Of a stretch of 64,000 bases of DNA, positions 26,097 to 35,822 are shown in pieces (positions within the stretch are counted from its first letter, which is position 1; each line of letters starts with the position of its first letter). Below the pieces are notes generated by a model. That model saw nothing but the letters and a program-made list of their open reading frames with translations, had not been told where the DNA came from and made no database searches. The translations under genes were made by a program, and so were the position numbers. This DNA comes from Collibacillus ludicampi (lineage in GTDB: Bacteria; Bacillota; Bacilli; Tumebacillales; BOQE01), in NCBI RefSeq assembly GCF_023705585.1, contig NZ_BOQE01000001.1, positions 1,067,341-1,131,340 on the forward strand. The letters are read 5' to 3'.

Positions 26097-26792
26097 TCAA
26101 TTCTCTCTCCGTACGAATTTATATCCGACCCCGCGTACCGTTTTGATATATTCAGGGTTTTTAGGGTCACGTTCCAATTTTTCGCGCAAATGTGAAACGT
26201 GCACGTCCACGATTCGCGTATCGCCGACGAATTCATAACCCCAGACTTTGTCGAGAAGGTGATCGCGGCTGAGCACGCGCCCGCTGTTTTTGATCATGTA
26301 ATGCAAGAGTTCAAATTCGCGCGGGGTCAGATCCACCTGTTTATCCCCTTGCATCACTTCATAACGGTTTACATCCACCGTAATATCGCCGCAGCGGTAA
26401 ACCCCTTCTGCCTGGTTCGTTTCCTCGCCCGACCTTCGCAAAACAGCTTTCACACGGGCGACCAGTTCGCGCGGGGAAAAAGGTTTGGTCACATAATCGT
26501 CAGCCCCCATTTCCAGTCCGAGGATCCGATCGATTTCTTCCCCTTTAGCTGAAAGCATGATGATCGGCGTCGCGATCCCTTCTTTGCGCAAACGTTGGCA
26601 AAATTCCATGCCGCCGAGTCCCGGGAGCATCAGGTCAAGGATGATCAAATCGGGACGCTCCTGCAAAACCGTTTCCAGAGCGTTGAGCCCATTATCGCTG
26701 GTCATGACTTCAAAGCCCGCCTGCGTCAAGTTATATTCAATGAGTTTTTGAATGGCTTCTTCATCATCGACCACAAGTACACGCTGAGCCAT
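26097..26792 (-). CDS. phoP: Response regulator PhoP
   Basis: A 231-residue OmpR/PhoB-type regulator. Receiver domain: VLVVDDEEAIQKLIEYNL (acidic pair), phosphorylation site DLIILDLMLPGLGG (Asp about 53), MLSAKGEEIDRILGLEMGADDYVTKPFSPRELVARV. Winged-helix domain: VDLTPREFELLHYMIKNSGRVLSRDHLLDKVWGYEFVGDTRIVDVHVSHLREKLE. Start ATG 26792 follows GGAGGTG by 6 bases. It is 38 bases downstream of recD2 and immediately followed by phoR. It should bind the TTAACA-type direct repeats seen upstream of pstS and of the chemoreceptor gene. Confidence 0.94.
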   Translation of the reverse strand: MAQRVLVVDDEEAIQKLIEYNLTQAGFEVMTSDNGLNALETVLQERPDLIILDLMLPGLGGMEFCQRLRKEGIATPIIMLSAKGEEIDRILGLEMGADDYVTKPFSPRELVARVKAVLRRSGEETNQAEGVYRCGDITVDVNRYEVMQGDKQVDLTPREFELLHYMIKNSGRVLSRDHLLDKVWGYEFVGDTRIVDVHVSHLREKLERDPKNPEYIKTVRGVGYKFVRREN

Positions 26793-26830
26793 TCCATACA
26801 CCTCCAGGAAATTTGGTGCTTGTGCGGGCT

Positions 26831-29056
26831 TCACCCGTTATACTCTCCTCTCAACCGTTCGACGAGAAGAGAGTAACGCCTCGCAGCCGTTGCATGTTCG
26901 ATCGCTTTGGCCACCGCCCGCCGCTGGCCGACGACGACTACCAGTTTCTTGGCGCGGGTCACCGCCGTATAAAACAGGTTGCGTTGCAACATCATGTAAT
27001 GTTGCATGGTGAGCGGAAGAATGACGACAGGGTATTCGCTTCCCTGGCTTTTGTGTACCGTCACCGCGTACGCAAGCGCCAGTTCATCCAGTTCACTGGT
27101 TGTATAAACGATCTCGCGGGATTCGGGAATATCGGGGAACGTGACGGAAACTTCCCCTTCCTCTTCATCGATGCGTGTGATCCTCCCTACATCCCCGTTA
27201 AAAATCTCCTTTTGGTAGTTATTGCGCACTTGCATGACCTTATCGCCTACCCGCAAAGTGCGCCCACCGGATGTTAAAGAGGGTTTTCCCTTAGAAGGAG
27301 GATTTAATACATCCTGCAGCCGTTCGTTTAAATGTTCCACCCCGAGGAGGCCGCGGCGCATCGGAACCAGGACTTGAACATCTTCGATCGGATCCCCTTG
27401 AATGTACTTGGGGAGACGGCGACGATTCAAGTCCATGATAAGCTCGACCACCATGTCCGGCCGTTCCGCTTCCATGAAGAAAAAATCCCCGTCCCTTCGC
27501 ATGACAAGAGGCAAGCCTTGTTGGATCCGGTGCGCATTCTGAACGATCATGCTCGCTTCCGCCTGGCGGAAGATCGTCGTCAAGCGGACGACAGGAACAA
27601 CGCCGGATTGAATCATATCGGCGAGAACTTGTCCCGCCCCCACCGATGGAAGCTGGTCGACATCCCCCACGAAAATAAGCTTGGCGCCACGCGGCAACGC
27701 TTTGAGCAAATGGTAGGTGAGCGAAAGGTCGAGCATGGAGGCTTCATCGATGATAAACACATCTCCCTCCAGCGGCTGATCCTCATTCCGTTGGAATCTC
27801 CAACCGCCCCCATCTCCTTTAGAAAATTCGAGGAGTCGATGCAACGTCTTCGCAGGTACACCCGTGCTTTCCGTCATGCGTTTCGCCGCACGTCCCGTCG
27901 GTGCTGCCAGGACCACCTGATATCCCCTGCTCTCCAGCGCTTTGATCATCGCCCTTACAGTCGTCGTCTTTCCCGTTCCCGGACCCCCGGTCACGACGAG
28001 CAACGACGCGGTAAACACCGCTGCAACAGCCGCACGTTGCGCGGGCGCCAGCGTGATCCCTTCGTCCGCCGGAGCACCACCCTCTGCCCAAGTGGATGAG
28101 CCCGTTTGATTGGTCCGCTCGTGTCCGAGCGCCCTCTTTTGTTCGCCTTCGCGATCTTCCTCATGTCGGCGATGAAGAAGCTGCAGCAACCGGTCGGCCA
28201 CTCCCCGTTCCGCGTAGTACAAATGCGTGAGATAGACGGGGGCTTCCTCTTTCCAAGCGGTCATCCGCACGTCCCGTGTTTCGCATAACCGATTCAGTGC
28301 CTCTTCAACGATCGTCTGATTCACTCCCAAGAGTTCGGATGCGCGTGCAAGCAAAGTCCGCTTCGGTAAAAAGACATGTCCTTCCTCCGCCGCCTGCCGC
28401 AAGATGTGCTTGATCGCCACCATCGTGCGCGCGGGCGAATCGCTGGAAACCCCCAATCGTTTCGCCAGAAGGTCGGCCGTCTTGAACCCGATTCCGTGGA
28501 CATCTTCCGCCAGCCGGTATGGATTTTCCTCCAGCTTGGCGATCGTTTCTTGTCCGTACACTTGATAGATTTTCGCGGCGAGTGACGGAGAAATTTCATG
28601 GCTTTGCAGATACACCATGATCTCTTGAATGTCCTGATGCTGGCGGTACCCTTCCACAATACGTTCCGCTTTGACTTTCCCGATACCATCCACTTCCAGG
28701 AGCCGCCATGATTCCTCCGCAATCACACGCAGCGTATCCATGCCGAACGTATTCACAAGCTTTTTCGCTGTGGATGGACCGATCCCTTTGATCATACCCG
28801 AGCCAAGAAAGCGTTCAATCCCTTGCAAGGTGACCGGAGGCAACCGTTCCCAACTTTCCGCTTGAAATTGCCGTCCGTACTCTTTATGCTTGACCCATTG
28901 GCCTTTCAGCCGTACCGTTTCCCCTGCCGACAGCCCGGGAAGTACACCGACAATCGTGATCCGGTTCCCCTGCTCATCCGCCACTTTCGCCACCGTGTAG
29001 TGAGTCTCTTCATGATAATAAGTGATCCGTTCAACGGTACCTTCGATCGTTTCCAT
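26831..29056 (-). CDS. recD2: RecD2-type ATP-dependent DNA helicase
   Basis: A 741-residue SF1B 5'-3' helicase. The N-terminal OB-like region starts METIEGTVERITY; helix-hairpin-helix motifs follow (GSGMIKGIGPSTAKKLV, LLEVDGIGKVKAERIV). Helicase motifs: I VTGGPGTGKTTTVRAM, Q/Ia region VLAAPTGRAAKRM, II FIIDEASMLDLSL, III FVGDVDQLPSVGAG, IV/V RLTTIFRQAE, VI LAYAVTVHKSQGSEYPVVI and YTAVTRAKKLVVVVG. Start ATG 29056 has GAGGGGATC upstream. It acts in repair of oxidative or replication damage. Being 38 bases upstream of phoP on the same strand, it probably shares the phoPR transcript, an uncommon arrangement. Confidence 0.93.
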   Translation of the reverse strand: METIEGTVERITYYHEETHYTVAKVADEQGNRITIVGVLPGLSAGETVRLKGQWVKHKEYGRQFQAESWERLPPVTLQGIERFLGSGMIKGIGPSTAKKLVNTFGMDTLRVIAEESWRLLEVDGIGKVKAERIVEGYRQHQDIQEIMVYLQSHEISPSLAAKIYQVYGQETIAKLEENPYRLAEDVHGIGFKTADLLAKRLGVSSDSPARTMVAIKHILRQAAEEGHVFLPKRTLLARASELLGVNQTIVEEALNRLCETRDVRMTAWKEEAPVYLTHLYYAERGVADRLLQLLHRRHEEDREGEQKRALGHERTNQTGSSTWAEGGAPADEGITLAPAQRAAVAAVFTASLLVVTGGPGTGKTTTVRAMIKALESRGYQVVLAAPTGRAAKRMTESTGVPAKTLHRLLEFSKGDGGGWRFQRNEDQPLEGDVFIIDEASMLDLSLTYHLLKALPRGAKLIFVGDVDQLPSVGAGQVLADMIQSGVVPVVRLTTIFRQAEASMIVQNAHRIQQGLPLVMRRDGDFFFMEAERPDMVVELIMDLNRRRLPKYIQGDPIEDVQVLVPMRRGLLGVEHLNERLQDVLNPPSKGKPSLTSGGRTLRVGDKVMQVRNNYQKEIFNGDVGRITRIDEEEGEVSVTFPDIPESREIVYTTSELDELALAYAVTVHKSQGSEYPVVILPLTMQHYMMLQRNLFYTAVTRAKKLVVVVGQRRAVAKAIEHATAARRYSLLVERLRGEYNG

Positions 29057-29096
29057 GGTCTGATCCCCTCGATAATCATCATCCTTTCTTTTTTCG

Positions 29097-29120
29097 TGAA
29101 AAAAAGGGCAAGTCCTGCCC
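29097..29120 (-). terminator. Intrinsic terminator after phoU
   Basis: On the minus strand GGGCA (29120-29116) pairs with TGCCC (29110-29106) over a short loop, followed by a run of seven T at 29105-29097. It ends the pstSCAB-phoU transcript and separates it from recD2-phoPR. A second small hairpin (AGCCT...AGGCT, 29124-29142) overlaps the phoU stop. Confidence 0.8.
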
Positions 29121-29140
29121 AATAGCCTCTTGAACCAAGG

Positions 29141-29800
29141 CTACTTGTTCAGATCTTGCCGCTTTCCTGTAACCATATAGATGACCCACTCTCCCAGATT
29201 CGTAGCATGATCCCCGACACGTTCCAGATAGCGGGCAACCATTAACAGGTGTGTCAGTTGACGGTTCATCGCCCGACTGCTTCCCATCATCGTGACGATT
29301 TCCGAGAACATTTTCGTGTACAAGGCATCAACCTCATCATCTTTTTCCGCCAACGCAAGAGCGCGATCGATATTGCGCTCGACGTACGCGGTCAACGCTT
29401 CCCTCACCATCGCTTTGGCCAAATCGGCCATACGCGGAATATCGATCAAAGGCTTGATCAGACTTTCCCCGGACAAACGCAACGTGGTTTTTGCGATGTC
29501 TGTCGCATGATCCGCGATGCGCTCAAGATCGGTCACGATTTTCAGCGCCGTACCGATCACTCGCAGATCGCCGGCCATCGGCTGTTGCAATGCGAGCAAG
29601 CGCAAACAGCCATTTTCGATCTGTAACATCATCTCGTCGATTTGATCGTCCTGGGCCACCACTTTCTCAGCCAATTCCTGATCCATCTGCGCCAGGGACT
29701 TGACCGCCAGGTGGATCGCCTCCTCCACGAGCGTCCCCATTTTGAGAAGATCATGTTGCAATTCCTGCAATGATTGGTGGAATCCTTTACGCGTATCCAT
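29141..29800 (-). CDS. phoU: Phosphate transport regulator PhoU
   Basis: A 219-residue PhoU with two three-helix bundles. The metal-binding acidic helices are visible as AVKSLAQMDQELAEKVVAQDDQIDEMMLQIENGCLRLLALQQPMAGDLRVIGTALKIVTDLERIADHATDIAK (first repeat; only its pattern matters: E-x-x-D-x-x-E and ERIxDHxxxI) and LLMVARYLERVGDHATNLGEWVIYM (second). It signals transport status of the Pst system to PhoR. RBS GGGAGG precedes ATG 29800; it lies 30 bases after pstB. Confidence 0.95.
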   Translation of the reverse strand: MDTRKGFHQSLQELQHDLLKMGTLVEEAIHLAVKSLAQMDQELAEKVVAQDDQIDEMMLQIENGCLRLLALQQPMAGDLRVIGTALKIVTDLERIADHATDIAKTTLRLSGESLIKPLIDIPRMADLAKAMVREALTAYVERNIDRALALAEKDDEVDALYTKMFSEIVTMMGSSRAMNRQLTHLLMVARYLERVGDHATNLGEWVIYMVTGKRQDLNK

Positions 29801-29830
29801 GCTGTCCTCCCGTCTCCGTTCTTTGTCGCT

Positions 29831-30598
29831 TTATCCGAATCGTCCCGTGATATAATCTTCTGTCCGCTGGTCACGGGGCGCGGTAAAAATCTGGTCGGTT
29901 TGTCCGAATTCCACCATATATCCATTGAGGAAAAATGCAGTATAGTCTGATATGCGGGCCGCTTGCTGCATGTTGTGCGTGACGATCAAAATCGTGTAAT
30001 TTTTCTTCAGTTCATTCGTCAACTCTTCCACTTTCAACGTGGAAATCGGATCGAGCGCCGATGTCGGTTCATCCATCAAGAGCACATCGGGCTCAACCGC
30101 CAGGAGCCTTGCAATACAAAGTCGTTGTTGCTGTCCGCCCGAAAGTCCGAGCGCCGATTGTTTCAAACGGTCTTTCACTTCATCCCACAAAGCCGCCTGC
30201 CGCAAACTCCGTTCCACGATTTCGTCGAGATCCCGCTTCTTGGTAATCCCATGAATACGCGGACCATAGGCGATATTATCGTAGATCGACATCGGGAATG
30301 GATTGGGACGTTGAAACACCATGCCGACTCGTTTGCGCAGGGAGACGATATCGGTCGTCGGAGCATAGATGTCTTCTCCGTCGATGATGACTTTGCCTTC
30401 GATGCGCACATTGGAGATGAGATCGTTCATCCGGTTCAACGTGCGCAACAACGTCGATTTTCCGCAACCGGACGGACCGATCATCGCTGTCACCGAATGG
30501 GGCTGCACGTCCATCTCGATCTGAAAGAGCGCCTGTTTTTCCCCGTAAAAAAGGTTCAGACCTTCCACGCGCACTTTCGTTTCAACGCTCGTTTTCAT
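29831..30598 (-). CDS. pstB: Phosphate ABC transporter ATPase PstB
   Basis: A 255-residue ATPase. Walker [21 protein letters not shown], signature [33 protein letters not shown] and the PstB-typical [42 protein letters not shown] are intact. It powers phosphate import through PstA/PstC. Its ATG overlaps the pstA stop (ATGA), preceded by GGAGG. Confidence 0.96.
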   Translation of the reverse strand: MKTSVETKVRVEGLNLFYGEKQALFQIEMDVQPHSVTAMIGPSGCGKSTLLRTLNRMNDLISNVRIEGKVIIDGEDIYAPTTDIVSLRKRVGMVFQRPNPFPMSIYDNIAYGPRIHGITKKRDLDEIVERSLRQAALWDEVKDRLKQSALGLSGGQQQRLCIARLLAVEPDVLLMDEPTSALDPISTLKVEELTNELKKNYTILIVTHNMQQAARISDYTAFFLNGYMVEFGQTDQIFTAPRDQRTEDYITGRFG

Positions 30599-31488
30599 GA
30601 TTGTCCTCCTGTCAAACGTTTTTGCAACATGCGGCTCGGAATCGCGATCAAAAGATTAAAAATCAACACGACCAGCACCAGCAACGCTGCGGATCCTGCG
30701 GCGATTTCTTTGGCATCCGGCGCCAAACCGCTCGCCTGTACATACCAGAGATGGACCGACAGTGTTTCACCGACCGCGAACGGATTGAAGTCGAACAGGT
30801 GACGCGAAACGGACAATCCTGCCGTAAAGATCAAAATAGCCGATTCCCCCAGGGCGCGTCCCGCCACCAATGTGATCCCTGTGATCAAGCCGGGCAGTGC
30901 CGTCGGCAATAACACGCGGCGGATCGTTTGCCACTTGGTGGCCCCGAGTGCGAGAGAAGCTTCACGATAGGAACTTGGAATCGTCAAAAGCACTTCTTCC
31001 GTAACCCGCACCAAAACGGGCAGATTGAGCAACGCGAGTGTCAGGGCTCCCCCGAGAATGGAAAAACGCAATCCCATCCAATTGACAAAAAGAAGCATTC
31101 CAAACAATCCGAAGACGATCGACGGAACGGAAGCTAAGGCTTCCACCGAAAGACGGATCAACTCGGTCAAACGGTTTTTCTTCGCATATTCGGCCAGATA
31201 AATCCCGGCCCCCAACCCGATCGGCAAAGAAAAGAGAAGGGACAAAAACAGAATATAAAACGAATTAAAGAGCATCGGGCCCACACCGCCGCCCGCTTCC
31301 ATCTCTTTCGGTCGGCCTGTGATGAAGTCCCATGTCAGTTTGTGTAAACCTTTCGAGAATATATAGAAAAGAAAGAACGCCAGAATCGCCAGAAGCATGA
31401 CGCCGACCACCCAAAACATCACCGTAGCGATCCGGTCGGTCAGGCGGTTTCTCGCTGCCCGTTTCTCCAAAGCCGCTTTCATCATCAC
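30595..31488 (-). CDS. pstA: Phosphate ABC transporter permease PstA
   Basis: A 297-residue permease with six hydrophobic segments. Family markers: [40 protein letters not shown] near the N-terminus, [36 protein letters not shown] (split here only as pattern) and the EAA loop [32 protein letters not shown]. The start may be GTG 31488 or the following ATGs at 31485 and 31482; all lie after AAAAAGGAG and overlap the pstC stop. Confidence 0.94.
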   Translation of the reverse strand: MMMKAALEKRAARNRLTDRIATVMFWVVGVMLLAILAFFLFYIFSKGLHKLTWDFITGRPKEMEAGGGVGPMLFNSFYILFLSLLFSLPIGLGAGIYLAEYAKKNRLTELIRLSVEALASVPSIVFGLFGMLLFVNWMGLRFSILGGALTLALLNLPVLVRVTEEVLLTIPSSYREASLALGATKWQTIRRVLLPTALPGLITGITLVAGRALGESAILIFTAGLSVSRHLFDFNPFAVGETLSVHLWYVQASGLAPDAKEIAAGSAALLVLVVLIFNLLIAIPSRMLQKRLTGGQS

Positions 31489-32429
31489 ATGGCACTCCTT
31501 TTTGCAACAATCCGTATAAGCAGAATGAGTCCAAGAGAAATGAGAAGAAGGACAAGCGCCATCAGAAACAATGCGTTATTCCAGGTCGTACCGTAAAAAG
31601 TGTTTCCCATATCTTTGACGATTCCCGTGGTTAAGACAGAAGTCGGATCGACGAGTGAGTGAGGCAGTTTCGGCGCATTGCCGATGACCATCATGACCGC
31701 CATCGTTTCTCCGATCGCTCGGCCCATGCCGAGGATGACGGCTGTAAGAATTCCCGGGCGTGCGGCCGGCAGCAAGACCTTCCAGATCGTCTGCCAACGT
31801 GTGGCCCCAAGTGCCAGCGACGCTTCCTCAAGCGAACGCGGCAATGAACGAATCGCATCTTCAGAAACGGACAAGATGGTGGGCAGGATCATGATAGCCA
31901 GAATGATGGCCGCCGGAAGCAATCCATACCCTGCTCCTCCGAATACCTTGCCGAAATAAGGGACAAACAAAGTCATTCCGATCAACCCGTACACGACGGA
32001 AGGGATCCCCACGAACAAATCGGTAGCGGGACGCAAAATCTCCCGCATCCACTTTGGAGCGATCTTCGCCATAAAAACAGCTCCGGCAAGTGCGAACGGT
32101 ACAGAGAGCAAAATCGACATGCCAGTTAACAAAAATGTTCCTGCGATAAACGGGAATGCACCAAACCGGCCATTATCAGGCGCCCAATCGGAAGAAAAGA
32201 AAAAGCTCGCAGGCTGCACATCTTTGAACGTTTGCAACCCTTGGTAACCGATAAAAACGATAATGGAAAAGATGATTAAGGAGACGGCGACCGCCGAAAC
32301 AACAAACACGTTTCTCATCAGCCGATCCGTAGCCCGGCGTCGCTTGGCAAATGATTCATGGTGGCCGGAAACATCCGGGAGGGCATTTCCCGAGTGGGAG
32401 ATGACCTGTTGTACACCATACCCCTCCAT
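31485..32429 (-). CDS. pstC: Phosphate ABC transporter permease PstC
   Basis: A 314-residue permease, six hydrophobic segments. GAFPFIAGTFLLTGMSILLSVPFALAGA, ATDLFVGIPSVVYGLIGMTLFVPYFG and the EAA loop [35 protein letters not shown] identify PstC. A hydrophilic N-terminus of about 35 residues precedes TM1. RBS GAGGAGG lies 7 bases upstream. A weak terminator-like hairpin separates it from pstS. Confidence 0.94.
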   Translation of the reverse strand: MEGYGVQQVISHSGNALPDVSGHHESFAKRRRATDRLMRNVFVVSAVAVSLIIFSIIVFIGYQGLQTFKDVQPASFFFSSDWAPDNGRFGAFPFIAGTFLLTGMSILLSVPFALAGAVFMAKIAPKWMREILRPATDLFVGIPSVVYGLIGMTLFVPYFGKVFGGAGYGLLPAAIILAIMILPTILSVSEDAIRSLPRSLEEASLALGATRWQTIWKVLLPAARPGILTAVILGMGRAIGETMAVMMVIGNAPKLPHSLVDPTSVLTTGIVKDMGNTFYGTTWNNALFLMALVLLLISLGLILLIRIVAKRSAM

Positions 32430-32461
32430 CCTAAAACCTCCTCATTCTTACCTAAAACAGG

Positions 32462-32491
32462 CAGGACGGTGCCTAAGCAAACACCGCCCTG
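32462..32491 (-). terminator. Attenuating hairpin between pstS and pstC
   Basis: CAGGACGGTG at 32462-32471 pairs with CACCGCCCTG at 32482-32491 with one mismatch; on the minus strand a short TTTT follows. A leaky terminator here would give more PstS than permease, the usual stoichiometry in binding-protein operons. Confidence 0.65.
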
Positions 32492-32534
32492 TCACAAGAC
32501 GTGTGATGAAACCATTCCTTCTATGTTGTTCTCA

Positions 32535-33419
32535 TTACTGTCCAAGGAAGGAAACCGGAATGAATTTCATTTTTTCAACCGTATTGTTTTGGAAATCATT
32601 GCTCATGATATAATCCAAGAATGCTTTCGTCGCACCTTTCGGTTCACCTTTGGTGTACATGTGCTCGATGCCATAAAGTTTATAGGAACCGTTCTTCAGG
32701 TTGTCTTTGCTGTATGCAACTCCGTCAAACTTCAGCACTTTGACCGAATCGTCCGCATACGCCATATCGATATAACCGATCGCACCGGATGTTGTGGAAA
32801 CGGCTGTTTTCATGGCCCCTGTCGATTCTTGAACAACCGCATCTTTCGTGAAGTCTTTGCCGTCCAGAATGATTTGCTTCACGAGCTTGCGAGAACCTGA
32901 GTTATCCGGACGCGTGATGATGGTGATTTTCTTGTCAGGGCCGCCGACTTCTTTCCAGTTCTTGATTTTGCCTGTGAAGATATCAGCCGCTTGTTGCTTG
33001 GTTAAGTTATCAATATTCACATCTTTATTTACGATGAGAAGAAAAGGAGCTACCGCCACTTTATGATCAACAAGTCCTTTGTCCTTGAATTCCGGTCCTG
33101 CTTCTACGTCAGACATCCCGATATCCGATGTACCGTCAGCCACGTTTTTCAACCCTGTGCCTGAACCGCCGCCGCTGGAGTTGATGGTGACATCTTTATT
33201 CTTATCCATGAATTGATTGGCCGCTTCTTTCGCCAGAGGAAGGAGCGCCGTAGAACCTGACACGGTCACTGTCCCGGAAACTTTCTCCGTTTGTTGACCG
33301 GGTTGAGCAGTTCCTCCATCTTTCTTGTCTGTTGCACTCCCGCATCCCGCCAAGATTCCGAGTCCGAGCGTTGCAACCATCGTCATCATGGTCGCTTTCT
33401 TCGACAGCTTCTTTAACAC
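32535..33419 (-). CDS. pstS: Phosphate-binding lipoprotein PstS
   Basis: A 294-residue lipoprotein. Signal peptide VLKKLSKKATMMTMVATLGLGILAGCG with lipobox LAGC. Mature domain: GTVTVSGSTALLPLAKEAANQFM, INSSGGGSGTGLKNVADGTSDIGMSD (phosphate-binding loops), IITRPDNSGSRKLVKQIIL. The GTG at 33419 is the start because AAGGGGGA lies 7 bases upstream and the signal peptide begins there. It is the first gene of pstSCAB-phoU and is preceded by a four-repeat Pho box. Confidence 0.95.
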   Translation of the reverse strand: MLKKLSKKATMMTMVATLGLGILAGCGSATDKKDGGTAQPGQQTEKVSGTVTVSGSTALLPLAKEAANQFMDKNKDVTINSSGGGSGTGLKNVADGTSDIGMSDVEAGPEFKDKGLVDHKVAVAPFLLIVNKDVNIDNLTKQQAADIFTGKIKNWKEVGGPDKKITIITRPDNSGSRKLVKQIILDGKDFTKDAVVQESTGAMKTAVSTTSGAIGYIDMAYADDSVKVLKFDGVAYSKDNLKNGSYKLYGIEHMYTKGEPKGATKAFLDYIMSNDFQNNTVEKMKFIPVSFLGQ

Positions 33420-33494
33420 GAAAGAGTCCCCCTTTGGATAATCACCGCTACCCGTCATTGCGGCATCGTTTTCGTTTCTATCGTAGCTCTGTTT

Positions 33495-33533
33495 CGTAAA
33501 TCTATTTTTGCCGGTATATTAAGAAATTGTTAA
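33495..33533 (-). promoter_or_regulatory. Pho box upstream of pstS
   Basis: Minus-strand hexamers at exact 11-bp spacing: TTAACA (33533-33528), TTAATA (33522-33517), GCAAAA (33511-33506) and TTTACG (33500-33495). PhoP of Bacillus binds four TT(A/C/T)A(C/T)A direct repeats with 4-6 bp between them, so this matches with one weak repeat. It lies 76-114 bases upstream of the pstS GTG. Confidence 0.8.
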
Positions 33534-33543
33534 GATTGCGATG

Positions 33544-35325
33544 TCATACTTTAAATCGTCCGCTGAGCGTCTCCAACTCCTTGGCCATCATTGACAAGGA
33601 AGCGGCGGACGCCGAAATTTCATCGAGTGACGCCCATTGTTCTTGCGTGGTTGCCGACACGTTCTGTGTGGTTGTCGCAACAGACTCGGCCACCTCTACA
33701 ATGAACTGAATCGCGTCATCCATACGTTCCGTTCCGGCAGTCATTTGCTGTACGGCCGCCGATACTTCATGGATCTGCTTTCCAACTTCATGGACGGAAC
33801 GCTGTATTTCTTCAAATGACTCGCCAGCCGCTCGCACAACCACGACGCCGTTTTCGGCTTCCTTCTTCCCTGCTTCCATCGAAGAAGTTGCATGGTGAAT
33901 CTCCCTTTGTATCATGCTTACTAATTCGGCGATCTCCTTGGCGGAATGTGCCGACTGGGCAGCGAGTTTGCGCACTTCATCCGCCACGACGGCAAACCCT
34001 CGCCCATGTTCACCTGCCCTTGCTGCCTCAATGGTCGCATTGAGGGCCAACAAGTGCGTTTGTTCGGCGAGACTCGTGATCACATGAACGATCTGTCCGA
34101 TCTTTTCGGAATGTCCAACGAATCGCGCAAACACGTCCCCTAATTCCTGAACCGATCGATGAATGGTATTCATCTGCTCAATCACTTCTTGAACGACCCG
34201 ATTTCCTTTGGCTGCAATTTCGGATGCTCTTCTGGCTGTATCCGAAACGGTCTGCGAATGGACTGCAATTTGTCTCGTACCGACAGATATTTCATGCGTG
34301 ATGAAAGCCGTTTCTTCCATGCTGGAGACCTGTTTTTCCGTCCCGGCCACGATCTCTTCCATCATCTGAGTGATTCGTTCACTGGCCTCGTAGGACTGCT
34401 TCGCGTGAATCGTCAACCTTTCCGCCGCGGCAGCCACTCGGTGGGTACTTCCCCCGACTTGCTGAATTAAAGCACGCAGATGTTTGACCATTTGGTTAAA
34501 CGATGCTGACAGTTCTCCGAGCTCATCTTTGGAACGAATGACGATCTCACGCGTGAGATCGCCGGCACCTTCAGCGATTTCCCTCAACTGGCCGTTCACC
34601 ATCTGCAAAGGTTTGGAAATCATGCGGAATGTAAACAATCCGATCACCATCGCCAAAACCAATACGAGCCCATTCAACGCTAATACGAAAAGAATCATCG
34701 AATGGACCTTGGAAGCGTCGGCTGCCGCTTCTGTCGCCAACTCTTTTTGTTGTGCACCGGCGATGGCGACTGCCTGATTCTTGATATCGATCGCCAAGGG
34801 AAGTACTTCCTTGTTCGCAAGCACGACCGCTTGTTCCCGATCCTGCTTCGCAAGTGATATCACTTGATCAAATTTCTCCTGAAACTGTTGATTCGCTTCA
34901 CTGAGTTTTAAGAGAGATTTCTTTTGCTCCTGTGTTTCTACAATTTTTAATGTTTTATTTACTACATTGTATAAGTCCAGATGGTCATCTTGCAGATTTT
35001 TCAAACTCGTTTCATCCTGGGTTAACAGAAATCCGCGTAAACTGCTGATTTGCTGGGAAGCGTCAAATTGAATCGTATCGGCATTCTTCAAGACGGCTAC
35101 CTGCCGCTCAAGCAGACTCGAATAGGAATCGTTTACTTCCTTCATGGTATAAATGGAAGTACCGCACGTGACGGCAAGCAAGATGCCGATGAGCGAGAAC
35201 CCGAGAGCCACTTTTCGAGCGATCGTAAATCGAAAGGATTTCCTTTTTCTCCGCGCAATACTCCTCACCCGTATGATCGGCTTCATCAGCCATGCCCTCT
35301 TCTGAAATACACGCGAAAGATTCAT
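33544..35325 (-). CDS. Methyl-accepting chemotaxis protein
   Basis: A 593-residue transmembrane chemoreceptor. TM1 at about 40-62 ([20 protein letters not shown]), a four-helix-bundle sensor at 63-215 rich in Gln/Glu/Leu, TM2 at about 218-240 ([21 protein letters not shown]), HAMP ([19 protein letters not shown]), and a signalling hairpin with the tip [50 protein letters not shown]. The basic N-terminus (about 35 residues) is longer than usual; ATG 35325 has GAGGGG 9 bases upstream, and ATG 35286 is an alternative. It is 124 bases upstream of pstS and has its own Pho box, which suggests a receptor used under phosphate starvation. Confidence 0.9.
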   Translation of the reverse strand: MNLSRVFQKRAWLMKPIIRVRSIARRKRKSFRFTIARKVALGFSLIGILLAVTCGTSIYTMKEVNDSYSSLLERQVAVLKNADTIQFDASQQISSLRGFLLTQDETSLKNLQDDHLDLYNVVNKTLKIVETQEQKKSLLKLSEANQQFQEKFDQVISLAKQDREQAVVLANKEVLPLAIDIKNQAVAIAGAQQKELATEAAADASKVHSMILFVLALNGLVLVLAMVIGLFTFRMISKPLQMVNGQLREIAEGAGDLTREIVIRSKDELGELSASFNQMVKHLRALIQQVGGSTHRVAAAAERLTIHAKQSYEASERITQMMEEIVAGTEKQVSSMEETAFITHEISVGTRQIAVHSQTVSDTARRASEIAAKGNRVVQEVIEQMNTIHRSVQELGDVFARFVGHSEKIGQIVHVITSLAEQTHLLALNATIEAARAGEHGRGFAVVADEVRKLAAQSAHSAKEIAELVSMIQREIHHATSSMEAGKKEAENGVVVVRAAGESFEEIQRSVHEVGKQIHEVSAAVQQMTAGTERMDDAIQFIVEVAESVATTTQNVSATTQEQWASLDEISASAASLSMMAKELETLSGRFKV

Positions 35326-35398
35326 AAACCCGTACCCCTCATTGTTTGAATTTATATCGGTTTGATAGATTCATCATACGGATGTACTTTTTTCCATT

Positions 35399-35426
35399 TG
35401 TTAAAAAAACGTTAAGAAATTGTTGA
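35399..35426 (-). promoter_or_regulatory. Candidate Pho box upstream of the chemoreceptor
   Basis: Minus-strand hexamers TCAACA (35426-35421), TTAACG (35415-35410) and TTAACA (35404-35399) are spaced exactly 11 bp, about 75-100 bases upstream of the chemoreceptor start. A weaker fourth match follows at about 35433. This is as good a PhoP site as the one at pstS. Confidence 0.65.
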
Positions 35427-35499
35427 AAAAAGTGTTCCTCCAATCTCGGTTCCCATGTGCGTTCGACAAACGTAAAAAATTCTGCGAGATTTTGTAACG

Positions 35500-35616
35500 T
35501 TACGACTTGGAAAGCCAGCAGTCATCGATCATCAGTAACAGGGTTGCTATGACAAATAGATACACGGGTACAATGAACAGGTACCATACGAGCATATGAA
35601 AAAACCACATGAGCAT
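35500..35616 (-). CDS. 38-residue single-span membrane peptide
   Basis: Too short for normal gene finders. ATG 35616 has GGGGGTGG 4 bases upstream. The peptide is MLMWFFHMLVWYLFIVPVYL followed by FVIATLLLMIDDCWLSKS: one long hydrophobic, aromatic-rich segment of about 28 residues and a short polar tail. It lies upstream of the chemoreceptor on the same strand, with the Pho box between them. I do not recognise it. The strong RBS and clean stop favour a real gene. Confidence 0.5.
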   Translation of the reverse strand: MLMWFFHMLVWYLFIVPVYLFVIATLLLMIDDCWLSKS

Positions 35617-35822
35617 CGGACCACCCCCTGACCTATTTCCATCCTATCTTCCTATTGTGTAGAGGGAGTTAAAATGATTTGAAGATTCCGCCACGAACGG
35701 TACCCAACAAATCTGCACATAACGATTACTCCCTCTTAACAAATTTTCAAAAAACGTGACGTATACTGAAGATACCTACTGTAATCCATCCAAGGAAGGT
35801 GGACACCCTGGGACAACTCCGC

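Noticed and set aside
35736-35752. Pho box upstream of the HAD hydrolase
   Set aside because: Only one good TTAACA and a second weak hexamer at 10-bp spacing; not enough to support PhoP control.
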